A DNA stretch of 64,000 nt. Source: Rothia similimucilaginosa (GTDB taxonomy: Bacteria; Actinomycetota; Actinomycetes; Actinomycetales; Micrococcaceae). The notes under the pieces are model-generated. The model ran no database searches. It saw only the letters and a program-made list of their open reading frames with translations, and was not told the DNA's origin. The stretch is taken from NCBI RefSeq assembly GCF_029850875.1, contig NZ_JAOVAM010000003.1, positions 164,916-228,915 of the forward strand, in the 5' to 3' direction. The position numbers and the translations under genes were made by a program. The stretch's first letter is position 1. The number at the start of each line of letters is the position of its first letter. Below are positions 1-7,599 of this stretch, piece after piece.

Positions 1-191
1 GCGCGAGCCAGCAGGTCTTCCTTGACGCGGACCGATGCGTCCTTGATGCGCTGTGCCGCAGCCTCAGCGGTCTCACCGCTCAGACGCAGACCATCCTTGG
101 GTTCCTCGATGGGCTTAGGCATCTGAAGAACGGGGCCAATAACGCGGCCGGCATATACGCCGACGCCCTTGTAGGTAGTCATAGAGTTCAT
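1..191 (-). CDS. ptsI: Phosphoenolpyruvate-protein phosphotransferase (PTS enzyme I), N-terminal fragment
   Basis: About 63 residues are present before the window edge cuts the gene. The reverse strand begins MNSMTTYKGVGVYAGRVIGP, which matches the conserved opening of PTS enzyme I (GIGVSPGIAIGP-like), and continues into a helical stretch with an acidic, Ala-rich composition. Enzyme I transfers phosphate from PEP to HPr in the cytoplasm and so energises all PTS sugar uptake. Two in-frame ATGs (191 and 182) could be the start. It lies 93 bp downstream of fruA on the same strand, so it probably belongs to, or is read through from, the fructose operon. The catalytic His and PEP-binding domain are outside the window, so the call rests on the N-terminus and context. 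Confidence 0.72.
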   Translation of the reverse strand, partial: MNSMTTYKGVGVYAGRVIGPVLQMPKPIEEPKDGLRLSGETAEAAAQRIKDASVRVKEDLLAR

Positions 192-284
192 GTCCTATCT
201 GTGGTTTGTCTACAGTGTAACGTGTTTTTTTCACACTCACGCCCGCAAACAGACGATCAAATGCAAGGTGAGGTTATACGGCCT

Positions 285-2282
285 TTACACGGATGCCTTA
301 GAGCGGGCACCCAGGGACTTCAATACCACGTACAGCAACGCCGAAACAATGGTACCGGCAGCAACAGCCACCAGGAACATCAGCGGGTTCTGCGCCAGAC
401 CAATAATCCAAATACCACCGTGCGGAGCCGGAGAAGCCACGTGCGCACCCATGGAGATTGCACCGGCGATAGCGCCACCAACAATGGTCGAAGGAATCAC
501 GCGAGCCGGGTCAGCCGAAGCGAAGGGAATAGCACCCTCAGAGATGAAGGATGCACCCAGCAGCCACGCAGCCTTACCGTTCTCACGCTCGTTCTCGTTG
601 AACAGCTTGGGGCGCAGAGTGGTTGCCAGAGCCATAGCCAGCGGCGGAACCATACCGGAGATAATGACAGCAGCCATGATTTCCTGGTTCACAGTCGCCC
701 CCGAGGACAGGCCAGCGGTTGCGAATAGGTAAGCAGCCTTGTTGATGGGGCCGCCCAGGTCAGAAGCCATCATGGCGCCCAGAATCAGACCCAGCAGCAG
801 AGCAGAACCGCCAGACATGGAGGTCAGCCAATCCTGCAGGGTGGTCATAACCCAAGCCAGAGGCGCACCGAGCAGCAGGTACATCGCCAGGCCGGCAACC
901 AGAGAAGTTACCAGCGGGGTGATGACCACGGGCATCATCGAGCCAAGCCAGCGAGGCAGCTTCAGGGTGCCCAGAGCGTACGCAATCAGACCGGCGAGAA
1001 TACCGCCAACAATACCGCCAAGGAAGCCCGCGTTCACCGCAAGAGCCACCGAACCGGCAATGAAACCCGGAGCGATACCGGGACGCTGAGCCAAACCGTA
1101 CGCAATGTACGCGGCAAGAGCCGGAACCATCAGGCTCAGACCGAAACCACCGATGGTCTGCAGAACAGCACCCAGGTACAGGGTCCAGTGCACATCACCG
1201 AGGTTGAACAGGGTTGCCGAATCGAGAATTGCCTTGGTGTTCACATCGCCGAGATTCGGCATAGTAATTGCCTCGAAAACGAAGCCCAGGGCGACCAGAA
1301 TACCACCGGCAGCAACGAACGGAATCATGTAGGAGATACCGGTCATTACAGCCTTGTAGATGCGCGAGCCCCAAGCGCCTTCGGTAGCGCCTGGGCTGTC
1401 CTCACCGCTGGATGCGGCAGCAGCAACGCGTGCACCGTTGGGGTTCTCAGCCTCAGCTAGAGCCTCCGCAATCATTTCCTTAGGCTCGTCAATACCGCGC
1501 TTGACGGCAGACTCGACAAAGGGCTTACCCGCGAAGCGGTTACGCTCACGCACGTTCACAGACACCGCAAAAATCACGGCGTCTGCGGCGTCAATATCAG
1601 CCTGGGTCAGCTTCTCATTACCCGAGGAGCCCTGGGTCTCAACCTTCAGATCGTAGCCGAGCTCTTCAGCAGCGTACTTGAGGGCGTCCGCAGCCATGTA
1701 GGTGTGGGCGATACCGGTGGGGCATGCAGTCACAGCAACAATCTTCTTCACCGGAGCCGAAGCAGCGGGGGTTTCCTGAGCGGAGGCGGCGGGGACAGCT
1801 TCGGGGGGCTTAGCTTCTGCCTTCTTCTCGCCTACGCCGAGCGCACCGTTGACCAGCTCAACAATCTCTTCAGCCGAGGAGGCTTCACGCAAGGACGCGG
1901 TGAAGCTCTTCTTCATCAGGGAACGTGCCAGGGTGGAGAGCAGTTTCAGGTGAGCCTGGTCAGCGCCGTCGGGTGCAGCGATGAAGAAAATCAGGTCGGC
2001 GGGGCCGTCCTTTGCGCCGAAGGAAACTGCCGGGTTGGGGCGTGCCATCGCCAGGGTCGGCTCGGTGACGGCAGCGCTACGGCAGTGCGGAATCGCAATA
2101 CCACCGGGGATGCCGGTGTCGGTCTTGGATTCGCGTGCCTCGGCAGCCGCGTAGAGCTGCTCGAAGTCGGTAGCGCGTCCAGCGTTTACGACTGCCTGGG
2201 CAAGCTTGGCAATTACGTCGAATCGGGTCTCACCGAGATTCTCGTCCAACAGGACGAGATCTGCGGTAATCAGATCAGACAT
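285..2282 (-). CDS. fruA: PTS fructose transporter, fused EIIA-EIIB-EIIC
   Basis: A 665-residue fructose permease that imports fructose and phosphorylates it to fructose 1-phosphate. The three domains are in order. EIIA spans about 1-150, with the phospho-acceptor His66 in GIAIPHCRSA. An Ala/Pro/Glu linker follows. EIIB spans about 178-275, with the phospho-Cys187 in VTACPTGIAHTYMAA. EIIC runs from about 310 to the end, with roughly eight to ten hydrophobic segments and GGPINKAAY and FISEGAIPF motifs typical of the fructose family. Length and domain order are normal for the fused actinobacterial FruA. It follows fruK on the same strand after a 177-bp gap containing a hairpin, and ptsI comes next. 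FruK uses its product directly. Confidence 0.95.
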   Translation of the reverse strand: MSDLITADLVLLDENLGETRFDVIAKLAQAVVNAGRATDFEQLYAAAEARESKTDTGIPGGIAIPHCRSAAVTEPTLAMARPNPAVSFGAKDGPADLIFFIAAPDGADQAHLKLLSTLARSLMKKSFTASLREASSAEEIVELVNGALGVGEKKAEAKPPEAVPAASAQETPAASAPVKKIVAVTACPTGIAHTYMAADALKYAAEELGYDLKVETQGSSGNEKLTQADIDAADAVIFAVSVNVRERNRFAGKPFVESAVKRGIDEPKEMIAEALAEAENPNGARVAAAASSGEDSPGATEGAWGSRIYKAVMTGISYMIPFVAAGGILVALGFVFEAITMPNLGDVNTKAILDSATLFNLGDVHWTLYLGAVLQTIGGFGLSLMVPALAAYIAYGLAQRPGIAPGFIAGSVALAVNAGFLGGIVGGILAGLIAYALGTLKLPRWLGSMMPVVITPLVTSLVAGLAMYLLLGAPLAWVMTTLQDWLTSMSGGSALLLGLILGAMMASDLGGPINKAAYLFATAGLSSGATVNQEIMAAVIISGMVPPLAMALATTLRPKLFNENERENGKAAWLLGASFISEGAIPFASADPARVIPSTIVGGAIAGAISMGAHVASPAPHGGIWIIGLAQNPLMFLVAVAAGTIVSALLYVVLKSLGARSKASV

Positions 2283-2407
2283 ATTCCCTCCTCGGGTATG
2301 TGTTGGGGCGGGGATTCGCTCAGTGGTGCGGTGCTTCTCCCCTATATGGGTTCAAAGTGTGTGCAGTGTGTTGTGTTCGTATGTGTGTGGCTGTTTAGGT
2401 AGCACCG

Positions 2408-2439
2408 CAGCTTATATTCCCTTCTGAGAATAAAAGCTG
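2408..2439 (-). other. Intercistronic hairpin between fruK and fruA
   Basis: An imperfect inverted repeat (CAGCTTaTATTC ... GAATAaAAGCTG) lies just after the fruK stop codon on the transcribed minus strand. It has no clear U-tract, so it is more likely an mRNA processing or stability element, or a weak terminator, than a full stop. It could set fruK against fruA expression. The rest of the 177-bp gap is GT-rich, with no gene visible. Confidence 0.4.
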
Positions 2440-2459
2440 GAGGTGTGAAAACAGCCGAA

Positions 2460-3410
2460 TTAGAGCTGCAACTGACGAACACTAACCTTCTCAGGAGCGG
2501 TCTGCTCTAGCGAAGGCATACGGGTACCGGGCAGGGCAGCAGCAGCCGAACCGTGAGCTACCGCCTGAACCAGGCAACCGGGGGCATCCTCACCACGAGT
2601 GTGAGCAATCAAGAAACCGGACAGCGACGAGTCACCGGCACCCACAGTGCTACGAACCTGAATCGGCTCGTGCACAGCGTGCCAGATACCCTGCTCAGTG
2701 ACCAGCACGGCACCGCCGCCACCGAGGGTGGCAAGCACATATTCGATGCCGTCGCCGAGTAGCTTCTGGGCGGTGCGGGCGGTCAGCTCGGGGCTGGCCT
2801 CCAGCTCCTCCCAGTTATCGCTACCGGTCAACTGAGCCAGCTCCTCCGAGTTGGGCTTAATCAGGGTCGGCTTATGCTCACCGGCAACGGTCGCAATCAG
2901 CGGCGCTTCAGAGGTATCAATAGCAATCTTGCCCTCGTAGCCGGAGGCGCGCAGTGCCGCCACCAGCTCGGAGTAGTAGGTCGGCTCCAGACCCGGAGGT
3001 AACGAACCAGCCAGAACCACCCAGTCGGCACCCTTGGAACGCTCAACTACCAGCTCGTCCAGCTTCTGACGCAGTTCGGCATCAAAAACAGTGCCGGGGG
3101 CATTCAGTTTGGTGGTGGTACCATCCGGATCAACCACGGTGATGTTTGAGCGAATCGGCTCACCGGTGGGCAGGTTAGTGAACTCGACGTCCACAGCCTG
3201 CAGTGCGGTCAGCACCGGGTCGCTGGCTTCACCGGGCACAATGGCGAGGGTCGACACACCGGAAACCTGCAGAGCGCGGGAAATATTCACGCCCTTACCA
3301 CCGGGATCCTGTACGGCACCGACAGCACGCTGCACGGCACCGTGAGCCAGGGGTGTACCAAGTTCAATGGTGCGGTCCAGGCTGGGGTTGGCGGTCAGAG
3401 TAATAATCAT
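2460..3410 (-). CDS. fruK: 1-phosphofructokinase
   Basis: A 316-residue PfkB-family sugar kinase converting fructose 1-phosphate to fructose 1,6-bisphosphate. Family features are visible: the N-terminal MIITLTANPSLDRTIEL, the PGGKGVNISRAL motif near residues 37-48, and the C-terminal catalytic STVGAGDSSLSGF motif (anion hole with catalytic Asp) near 255-267. The length is standard. The ATG overlaps the fruR stop by one base (TAATG), showing translational coupling, and fruA follows. Confidence 0.95.
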   Translation of the reverse strand: MIITLTANPSLDRTIELGTPLAHGAVQRAVGAVQDPGGKGVNISRALQVSGVSTLAIVPGEASDPVLTALQAVDVEFTNLPTGEPIRSNITVVDPDGTTTKLNAPGTVFDAELRQKLDELVVERSKGADWVVLAGSLPPGLEPTYYSELVAALRASGYEGKIAIDTSEAPLIATVAGEHKPTLIKPNSEELAQLTGSDNWEELEASPELTARTAQKLLGDGIEYVLATLGGGGAVLVTEQGIWHAVHEPIQVRSTVGAGDSSLSGFLIAHTRGEDAPGCLVQAVAHGSAAAALPGTRMPSLEQTAPEKVSVRQLQL

Positions 3411-4201
3411 TAGGCAATCACTATCTCAACATTTGCGGCCTCGAGTGCCTGGCGAAGGGCACCTTCGGGCTCGCGATCAGTAATGAGGGTGTCAATATCC
3501 TCAAATCCAGCGAAGCGGACCAGGGATTCCTGACCGAACTTCGCGGAGTCACAAAGCAAAACCACACGGCGGGCTGCCTTACAAATTGCGGTCTTGACGA
3601 TGGCTTCGTTCATGCCGGGGGTGGAGATGCCGAAGTGGGCTTCAATGCCGTTGGCACCGATGAAAGCAATATCGGGGCGCATGGTACCGAAGTGCTCTGC
3701 GGCGCGTGCACCAACAGCAGCCCAGGTCATCTTGCGCAGCTGGCCGCCAACCAGTTCAAGGGTAACGCCCTCGGCTTCGGCGAGCTTGACTGCAATATGC
3801 AGTGCGTGGGTGATGATGATGCGGTCGTTGCCAGTCTTGAGGCTGAAGTTCTCGGCTCCGATGTGGTCGGCAAGAATTTCGATGGTGGAGCCTGCATCTA
3901 GGACGATGGAGCCTGCCTCGGAGTCGCGCAACATCTGGTATGCCTTGGTGGCGATGCGGCGCTTCTCGGGGGTGTTCATGCCCTGTCGGGAGGAGATGGA
4001 GGACTCCAGGGAGGTGGACTGCTCAATGGTGACCGCACCACCGTGGACGCGGCGGAGCTTACCTGCCTCTTCCAGTGCGGCGAGGTCACGACGCACGGTC
4101 TCCATGGTCACATCGTAACGACGCGCAAGGTCAGCGCCGTTGACACGACGTGCGGAGGCAACAAGCTTTGCAATTTCGGCACGGCGTTCTTCTGCGAACA
4201 T
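3410..4201 (-). CDS. fruR: DeoR-family transcriptional regulator of the fructose operon
   Basis: A 263-residue DeoR-type regulator. An N-terminal winged HTH covers about residues 1-57 (RRAEIAKLVASARRVNGADL, then RRYDVTMETVRRDLAALEEAG). A C-terminal sugar-phosphate sensor domain follows, with the D-GSTIE-like stretch VLDAGSTIEILADHI and a VLLCDSAKFG motif typical of DeoR effector domains. It is first in a tight operon with fruK (one-base overlap) and fruA, so it most likely represses the operon and is released by fructose 1-phosphate or a related ester. Role assignment is from family and context. A dyad upstream (4356-4373) is a candidate site. Confidence 0.88.
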   Translation of the reverse strand: MFAEERRAEIAKLVASARRVNGADLARRYDVTMETVRRDLAALEEAGKLRRVHGGAVTIEQSTSLESSISSRQGMNTPEKRRIATKAYQMLRDSEAGSIVLDAGSTIEILADHIGAENFSLKTGNDRIIITHALHIAVKLAEAEGVTLELVGGQLRKMTWAAVGARAAEHFGTMRPDIAFIGANGIEAHFGISTPGMNEAIVKTAICKAARRVVLLCDSAKFGQESLVRFAGFEDIDTLITDREPEGALRQALEAANVEIVIA

Positions 4202-4355
4202 AACTCTGGTGTTCCTTTGGGCTAGTGGGAGGAAATCTGTGCGTTCTTTTCTGCATTCTGCTCGGCTTATATGGCCATGAGAGACATGGTTTCAGTGAGC
4301 CAGCAAAACACGTGAGGGTAATACTTGATTTTATGTGGGTTTTTGTGGGTGAGTC

Positions 4356-4373
4356 AATACAAAACGCTGTATT
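4356..4373. promoter_or_regulatory. Candidate operator upstream of fruR
   Basis: A perfect 6-6-6 inverted repeat, AATACA-aaacgc-TGTATT, sits about 155 bp upstream of the fruR start inside an AT-rich stretch (4202-4587) that otherwise holds no gene. Its dyad shape and place before a DeoR gene suggest a regulator site. The binding protein is an inference. Confidence 0.4.
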
Positions 4374-4587
4374 TACCAGAATATTACCCGAATGTTCCCT
4401 ACCGAAACCACACTATATCGGAGGTCACCGCCTGTTTATGTCTGTTTGACCTAATAAATTGTTGGGTTTTCTCACTCCCCCACCATCCGCACAGTGTTAA
4501 ACCCTACACAGCGCCCTAACAAGGCAAAAAGTGGAGGCGCAGGCCCCAAGAACCCTCAAAACCAGCGCCTCCACCGAGTGCAGCACC

Positions 4588-5082
4588 TTACTTACCTTGA
4601 CGTTCGCGACACACACGACGCCAACGATGCACACCCAAAGCACCCGCCGCGCCCAGCAGGGCACCCAAACCATTCATCAGCACATCCACCGCGTCACCTG
4701 TACGATCCGGCATGAAACTCTGAATCGTCTCAATGCAGGCGCTGACCAGGAACCCCAAGTACAGCACATGGGGGCGTGCCTTCGGTTTGAGCAGCAGGGC
4801 AAAGAGAAAACCGCCCGGAATGAACATTATGACGTTCGAGAGCTGCTCGATGCTCGAATAGGTGATGAACGCGGGCAGCCAGCCTTCGGCGTGGCCGGTG
4901 TCCAAAAACTGCACCATGCGGCCGCCCATCTCGTTATCGTCCACGTGCACGGGCGCGAACACAATACTCGCCACCACCGCGCAGTACAGCGCCGTGACGG
5001 GCCAGAGAATCAGCTGCCACACGCGAGCTCCGGAGCAACCGCTACCGGGTTGTCCGTTACCAAACAAGGCGACCCGCCTCAT
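4588..5082 (-). CDS. VanZ-like family membrane protein
   Basis: A predicted 164-residue membrane protein from ATG 5082 (MRRVALFGNG). It has four hydrophobic segments and the VanZ-family signature regions: FIPGGFLFALLL in the middle, and ACIETIQSFMPDRTGDAVDVLMNGLGALLG, whose E-xxQ and D-xxxN residues are the family hallmark. VanZ-like proteins are small membrane proteins of uncertain function; some give low-level teicoplanin resistance. The ATG at 5082 was preferred over the longer frame from 5145 because it limits overlap with the upstream phosphatase gene to 26 bp. It is likely co-transcribed with that gene. Confidence 0.78.
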   Translation of the reverse strand: MRRVALFGNGQPGSGCSGARVWQLILWPVTALYCAVVASIVFAPVHVDDNEMGGRMVQFLDTGHAEGWLPAFITYSSIEQLSNVIMFIPGGFLFALLLKPKARPHVLYLGFLVSACIETIQSFMPDRTGDAVDVLMNGLGALLGAAGALGVHRWRRVCRERQGK

Positions 5083-6346
5083 CGAACTGCTTGGTCGAGT
5101 CCCACGCAAACAGGCCCGGCACGTCAATGGTGAGCGGTTCGGCATTCGGCACGGTCACAGTCCACTCTTCACCGGCGGCTGCGGAGAGAGCGCGGCGGAT
5201 AAAGCTGCCGTGGCTGACGGCAATAATCTTCTGGTCTCCCGAGGCTTCAGAGAGTTCACGCACGATGCCGCGCAGGGTACGCACGGCACGAATGTACACG
5301 TCACGCTCGGATTCCACGTTCGGGTAGTAGCGTTCCGGGGCGCGGCGTTCGGGGATGGGAATGTCCAGGCCCTCACCGGCACCGTAGGCGCGTTCCACCA
5401 GCTCGGGGTAGGTCTTGTGCACCTGCAGGTCGAAGTGCTCACCGACCAGCTGCGCCGTCTCGTGGGCGCGGGACAGCGGAGAGGACACCAGCACGGTGAA
5501 TTTCAGACCCATATCGGCCAGCTTCTGGCCTGTGGTGCGTGCCTGCTCACGGCCAGTGTCGTTGAGCGGAATATCGGTGATGCCCTGCATCAGGTTCGCC
5601 TTGTTCCAGTCGGTTTGGCCGTGGCGAATCAGGGTAAGGGTCGTGTTTTCGGCGCCCGCCGGAACTTCTTCAGGGCTCAGCTCGGGTTCCTGGTGCTGCA
5701 CGAGCAGGCGGTCGATTGCGTCGTCCAGGTACTGCAGGGGCACCTCGGTCAGGGAGGCGTTCACGGGGATCGGGTAGATGCCGTCCTCATTGAGCAGTTC
5801 GGGGTGGCGTTCAGCGACCAGGGCGGTCATGGTCATGGCAATCAGCATGCCGTGAGCGGCGACCACAACGGTCTGACCCTCGTATTCGCTGCGGACTCGG
5901 TTCAGCGCCGCGAGGGAGCGGGCGAGGAAGTCCTTCTTCGGTTCCACATTGAAAGCGTTGTTGGACTGGCGGGAGGCGAGAATCAGCTCGCGGGTAGCGA
6001 TCTGGCCTTCCAGGTCACCAAAGGAACGTTCCTGGAAGCCGTCAACGGCACCGCGGTAGGGTACGCCCAGGCCTTCGGCTACGATTTCGGCGCTTTCTAC
6101 GGCGCGAGAAAGGGGCGAGGAGACGATAGCGTCCACGGTGATGCCCTCAGCTGCTACCTGCTGCAGGGCGCCGATAGCGGTTCGGACCTGCTCCCTGCCG
6201 GTGTCGTTGAGGGGGATGTCGGTGCCGCCCTGGAAGCGGTGGTCAATGTTCCAGTCGGTCTGGCCGTGACGCAGGAAGATGATGCGGGTTCCTGCTTCGA
6301 GGTTGGGCACCGGAGTGATGATGGGGGTGTTCTGTGCGTCGGTCAT
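5057..6346 (-). CDS. Tandem two-domain histidine phosphatase (phosphoglycerate mutase-like)
   Basis: A 429-residue protein made of two complete histidine-phosphatase domains in tandem. Domain 1 (about 20-215) has the nucleophile His27 in LRHGQTDWN, an acidic residue near Glu106 and the second catalytic His165 in AAHGML. Domain 2 (about 235-425) has His242 in IRHGQTDWN, Glu near 318 and His379 in VSHGSF. The halves share long near-identical blocks (for example TDIPLNDTGREQ), so an internal duplication is evident. Single-domain relatives are about 200-230 residues long. Both active sites look intact. Substrate is not predictable; cofactor-independent sugar-phosphate or nucleotide phosphatase activity is typical. 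VanZ overlaps its 3' end. Confidence 0.88.
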   Translation of the reverse strand: MTDAQNTPIITPVPNLEAGTRIIFLRHGQTDWNIDHRFQGGTDIPLNDTGREQVRTAIGALQQVAAEGITVDAIVSSPLSRAVESAEIVAEGLGVPYRGAVDGFQERSFGDLEGQIATRELILASRQSNNAFNVEPKKDFLARSLAALNRVRSEYEGQTVVVAAHGMLIAMTMTALVAERHPELLNEDGIYPIPVNASLTEVPLQYLDDAIDRLLVQHQEPELSPEEVPAGAENTTLTLIRHGQTDWNKANLMQGITDIPLNDTGREQARTTGQKLADMGLKFTVLVSSPLSRAHETAQLVGEHFDLQVHKTYPELVERAYGAGEGLDIPIPERRAPERYYPNVESERDVYIRAVRTLRGIVRELSEASGDQKIIAVSHGSFIRRALSAAAGEEWTVTVPNAEPLTIDVPGLFAWDSTKQFDEAGRLVW

Positions 6347-6371
6347 CCTTCTAGTATGGCACTGCCTCCAT

Positions 6372-6416
6372 GCAGTTCAAGGCCGCCGCGCAGTTCAAAG
6401 CCTCAGTGCAGTTCAA
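6372..6416. repeat. Three GCAGTTCAA direct repeats at exact 18-bp spacing
   Basis: GCAGTTCAA occurs at 6372, 6390 and 6408, exactly 18 bp apart, in the divergent intergenic region between the phosphatase gene and the ABC transporter. No reading frame here is convincing. It could be a short tandem duplication or spaced protein-binding repeats. Confidence 0.45.
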
Positions 6417-6455
6417 GGGGTGTGCGGCTTACTTATCCCTTCTGCTGAGGCGCAC

Positions 6456-6471
6456 TCATACCGCGGTATGA
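6456..6471. promoter_or_regulatory. Candidate operator palindrome upstream of the ABC transporter
   Basis: TCATACCGCGGTATGA is a perfect 16-bp palindrome about 145 bp before the ABC transporter start and 110 bp from the divergent phosphatase start. This size suits a dimeric TetR-, MarR- or PadR-type regulator, but no such gene is adjacent. Confidence 0.42.
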
Positions 6472-6615
6472 ACTGCGGGGTGGTTGAGCGCCCGGTCGGG
6501 CGAATTTTTTCAGGGTTTTCCCATATTTTTCAGCCCCCAGACGGAGGGGTGAGCTGCCGAGAAGCTGAGATGATAGAAGAGTACTTCCGTTAGTTCATAC
6601 CCAATGAAGGTTGTC

Positions 6616-7599
6616 ATGACGCAGAATCCTCAATCTCAGAACCCGCAGTTCCAGGCTCAGAACCCGTACTCAATGACCCCTCCGCAGGCGGCGCAGCCTG
6701 CCGGTCAGTATTCCGCTCAGCAAGGTCATCCCCGGCAGGGTCAGCCCGGTCAGCCTACCCAGCAGAGTCAGGCAGGCTACTATCAGTGGCAGCAGGGCTA
6801 CCCGGCTCAGGCACCTCAGCAGATGCAGCAGGCGCCCTTCGCGCGCGGTGCGATTATTTCTGCACGTAACCTGCACAAGTCGTACGGCAATAACCCGGTG
6901 CTGCGTAACGTGAGCCTGGATATTTTCCCCGGCGAGTCCGTGGCGATTATGGGTCCTTCCGGTTCCGGTAAGACCACCCTGTTGCATGCGCTTTCGGGCA
7001 TTATCAAGCTCGATGCCGGTTCTGTGCTGTTTAATGGCCCAGCCGGTCAGGTGGCGGTGGAGTCCCTCAGCGAGCGTGGGCGCACCTCCCTGCGCGCTAA
7101 CTCGTTTGGTTTCGTGTTCCAGCAGGGTCTGCTGGTTCCCGAGCTAACTGCGGAGGAGAACGTCTCCCTCGCCGCGATGATTGCCGGTGTTCCCCGCCAG
7201 CAGGCGCGTTCCATTTCGGCTGATCTGTTGAACCGTCTGGGTCTGGGGCAGATGCTGGATCGCCGTATGGGTGAGATGTCCGGTGGTCAGGCTCAGCGTG
7301 TGGCGATTGCTCGCTCCCAGGTGAACGGTGCTCCCGTGACTTTCGCGGATGAGCCGACCGGCGCGCTGGATTCGAAGACCGCGCGTGAGGTGATGGCTCT
7401 GCTGCTGACCATGATTCCGCAGCAGGGTAAGACTCTGCTGGTGGTTACTCACGACCCGAACGTGGCGGCGGCGTGCTCCCGGGTGGTGTATCTGCAGGAT
7501 GGTCAGATTGTGAGCGATCAGCGCAATAACCAGGGCGGTGTTCCCGCTTCCCAGAACCACGCTCAGAGCTTCGGCGCTCAGTCTCAGGCAGGTGCATAA
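6616..7599 (+). CDS. ABC transporter ATP-binding protein (MacB/LolD class)
   Basis: A predicted 327-residue ATPase with Walker A GPSGSGKTT, Q-loop FVFQQGL, signature MSGGQAQRVAIARS, Walker B VTFADEPTGALD and an H-loop VVTHD. The first 80 residues are an unusual Gln/Pro/Asn-rich low-complexity extension not needed for ATPase function. ATG 6616 was chosen over 6604 because GAAGG at 6606-6610 gives it a ribosome site. The next gene is its permease, with stop and start overlapping by one base. This class pairs with FtsX-like permeases and often drives lipoprotein handling, peptide efflux or resistance to cell-wall antibiotics; the substrate is unknown. Confidence 0.9.
   Translation: MTQNPQSQNPQFQAQNPYSMTPPQAAQPAGQYSAQQGHPRQGQPGQPTQQSQAGYYQWQQGYPAQAPQQMQQAPFARGAIISARNLHKSYGNNPVLRNVSLDIFPGESVAIMGPSGSGKTTLLHALSGIIKLDAGSVLFNGPAGQVAVESLSERGRTSLRANSFGFVFQQGLLVPELTAEENVSLAAMIAGVPRQQARSISADLLNRLGLGQMLDRRMGEMSGGQAQRVAIARSQVNGAPVTFADEPTGALDSKTAREVMALLLTMIPQQGKTLLVVTHDPNVAAACSRVVYLQDGQIVSDQRNNQGGVPASQNHAQSFGAQSQAGA

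Noticed and set aside
3410..4201. FruR as a lactose- or glycerol-type DeoR regulator
   Set aside because: The direct coupling to fruK and fruA makes fructose control much more likely.
4862..6448. 528-codon plus-strand frame opposite the histidine phosphatase gene
   Set aside because: It mirrors the real gene codon positions (GC-rich antisense shadow), has no ribosome site and no family features.
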